Origin: Sediminicoccus sp. KRV36
GTDB taxonomy: Bacteria; Pseudomonadota; Alphaproteobacteria; Acetobacterales; Acetobacteraceae
Assembly (NCBI RefSeq): GCF_023243115.1
Contig: NZ_CP085081.1
Coordinates: 434,001-498,000, forward strand
Reading direction: 5' to 3'
DNA length: 64,000 bases
In this document: piece after piece, positions 62,667 to 64,000 of the stretch
Layout: each line of letters starts with the position of its first letter
Position numbering within the stretch: position 1 is the stretch's first letter
Program-made: the position numbers and the translations under genes
The notes under the pieces: model-generated
Seen by the model: the letters and a program-made list of their open reading frames with translations, nothing else
The model's database searches: none
What the model was told of the DNA's origin: nothing

Positions 62667-63620
62667 ATGCCCTTGTCGCGCCGCCTGGCCCTTGCCGCCG
62701 CCCTGCTGCCAGGGCTGGCGCAGGCGCAGGAATACCCGGCCCGCGCGCCACGCCTGTTGATCGGCTTTCCACCCGGCAGTGCCGCCGATGTCGCGGCGCG
62801 GCTGATCGCCCCGCCGCTGGGCGTGGCGCTGGGCCAGAACCTCATCATCGAGAACCGGCCAGGCGCTGGCAGCAACATCGCGACCGAGCAGGCGGCGCGT
62901 GCCGCGCCCGATGGCTATACGCTGCTGCTCGGCTCCGTCGCCAATACGATCAATGCGAGCCTGCAGCGCGACCTGCCCTTTGATTTCGCGCGGGACCTCG
63001 CCCCCGTGGCGCCCTTTGTCAGCATTCCGAACCTGCTGGTGGTGCATCCTTCCGTGCCGGCCACGAATGTGGCCGAGCTGATCGCCCTGGCGCGTGCGGG
63101 GCAGCTTTTCTTTGCCTCCTCCGGGATCGGCACGGCGCCGCATCTCTCGGGCGAGTTGTTCAACCTGATGACCGGCACGCGGATGACGCATGTGCCCTAT
63201 CCGGGCAGCGCGCAGGCGGTGACGGATCTTCTGGCCGGGCGTGTCTGCGTGATGTTCTCACCCGCCTCCACGGTGTTGCAGCATGTCCGCGCGGGGCGGC
63301 TGCGGGGCCTCGCTTCCACCGGGGCCACGCGCACGGCGGCGGCCCCCGAATTGCCGACCATGATCGAGGCCGGGCTGGCGGGCTTCCTGAGCGCCGTCTG
63401 GTTCGGCCTGATGGCGCCCGGGGCGACACCCGCCCCCATCATCACGCGGCTGGCCGAGGCGGTGCGCATCGCCCTGAACACCGGCGAGACCCGCGCCCAG
63501 CTCATCGCCCAGGGCTTTGACGTGCTGGATGGCGGGCCGGCCGATCTGGCCCGGCTGATCGCCGAGGAAACCACCAAATGGGCGCGCGTCGTCGAAGCCT
63601 CCGGCGCGCGGAACAACTGA
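62667..63620 (+). CDS. Bug-family tripartite tricarboxylate transport binding protein
   Basis: A 317-residue periplasmic receptor (TctC/Bug type). Signal peptide ends in AQAQ. Typical regions are PPGSAADVAARLIAPPL, IIENRPGAGSNIATEQAARAAPDGYTLLLGS, the ligand-binding GTAPHLSGELFNLMTGTRMTHVPYPGSAQAVTDLLAGRV and LRGLASTGATR. Such receptors are numerous in Roseomonas-like and Bordetella-like genomes, often without TctAB genes nearby, as here. Confidence 0.93.
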   Translation: MPLSRRLALAAALLPGLAQAQEYPARAPRLLIGFPPGSAADVAARLIAPPLGVALGQNLIIENRPGAGSNIATEQAARAAPDGYTLLLGSVANTINASLQRDLPFDFARDLAPVAPFVSIPNLLVVHPSVPATNVAELIALARAGQLFFASSGIGTAPHLSGELFNLMTGTRMTHVPYPGSAQAVTDLLAGRVCVMFSPASTVLQHVRAGRLRGLASTGATRTAAAPELPTMIEAGLAGFLSAVWFGLMAPGATPAPIITRLAEAVRIALNTGETRAQLIAQGFDVLDGGPADLARLIAEETTKWARVVEASGARNN

Positions 63621-63640
63621 TCTCACGAAAGGGTAGCTGA

Positions 63641-64000
63641 ATGGCCAAGCTCAGGCTCGCCGAATGCCGGCGCTTCATCCGCGCGGTGATGGAAAAGGCG
63701 GAGGAGATGAAGGTGCCGGTCTCCGTCGCGATGGTCGGCCCGGAAGGCCATCTCATCGCCATGGAACGGATGGATGATGCGGGCTGGATTACGCCCGAGA
63801 CGGCGGCGGCCAAGGCCTTCACCATGGCGGCCTTCCGCTCGATGAGCCCGCGCTTCCAGGATGGCCTGGTCACGCAGCAATGGCTGCGGGAACGCAATCC
63901 GCAACTCGCCGTGAATGCGGCGGTGTTCACCGGCGGCAAGATCTTCATCTCGGGCGGTGCGGCGCCGGTCTTCAAGGGCAATGAGCTGGTCGGCGCCTAT
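63641..64000 (+). CDS. GlcG/HbpS-family protein (cut by right edge)
   Basis: The first 120 codons of a GlcG/PduO-C/HbpS-type protein: KVPVSVAMVGPEGHLIAMERMDDAG, ITPETAAAKAFTMAAFRSMS, then AAVFTGGKIFISGGAAPVFKGNELVG. The family binds heme or small ligands; function is unclear. GAAAGGGTAGC upstream of the ATG provides a ribosome site. The gene continues past base 64000. Confidence 0.88.
   Translation, partial: MAKLRLAECRRFIRAVMEKAEEMKVPVSVAMVGPEGHLIAMERMDDAGWITPETAAAKAFTMAAFRSMSPRFQDGLVTQQWLRERNPQLAVNAAVFTGGKIFISGGAAPVFKGNELVGAY

Overview
The window looks like ordinary chromosome from a GC-rich alphaproteobacterium, most likely a Roseomonas-like member of the Acetobacteraceae/Rhodospirillales. 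The grounds are very high GC coding sequence, a CtrA cell-cycle regulator, a class I lysyl-tRNA synthetase, the alphaproteobacterial aroA-cmk-rpsA block beside a FYDLN-acid zinc-ribbon gene, an IalB-family protein, a Bug-type (TTT) solute-binding protein and a PhaR-type PHA regulator. No tRNA, rRNA, transposase, phage or CRISPR locus was seen. The taxonomic call is inference from gene content only.

Layout. 1-3.7 kb: end of cytochrome oxidase subunit III, a GDP-mannose dehydratase-like protein that lacks its catalytic residues, and a TPR protein with a duplicated N-terminal module. 3.8-8 kb: dnaB, alr and an MlaE/MlaF pair. 8-11 kb: YCII-domain, AhpD-like and EamA genes, then an orphan AapJ-type amino-acid-binding protein with a clear terminator. 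11-17.4 kb (minus): an Asp/Glu-racemase-superfamily protein and a heavy-metal RND pump fused in frame to an outer-membrane factor, next to a broken periplasmic adaptor gene. 17.5-20.7 kb: SDR, cytochrome P450 and Ldh-type dehydrogenase joined by ATGA overlaps. 20.7-25.2 kb: TrmH methyltransferase and a complete Mla-type lipid ABC system (STAS-MlaE, MlaF, MlaD, auxiliary lipoprotein). 25.2-30.8 kb: DUF2939-like protein, sulfotransferase, MFS, RlmN, IalB and FYDLN proteins. 30.9-35.9 kb: aroA-cmk-rpsA, then ctrA behind an AT-rich promoter holding a perfect TTAA-N7-TTAA CtrA box. 35.9-41.5 kb: FAD oxidoreductase, DUF2272 lipoprotein, OYE-type reductase and a polyhydroxyalkanoate module (PhaC-like, PhaE-like, PhaR). 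41.6-53.2 kb: peptide-binding protein, hydrolases, a MORN protein, MFS, UspA, two tandem CmoB-like methyltransferases, DadA and another methyltransferase. 53.4-56.9 kb (minus): lysS overlapping an mprF gene that has lost most of its aminoacyl-transfer domain. 57-59 kb: an AtzG-AtzE-AtzH/HpxZ amidohydrolase cassette. 59-64 kb: glycine-zipper lipoprotein, MFS, HemW, ACT-domain protein behind a structured leader, Bug-family protein, and a GlcG-like gene cut by the right edge.

No single new system dominates the window. The points most worth following are a probable GMD pseudoenzyme, a pump-outer-membrane-factor fusion with an internal signal peptide beside a frameshifted adaptor, a truncated MprF in operon with lysS, and several families of small palindromic or tandem DNA repeats, some placed where they could affect transcription or translation of neighbouring genes.
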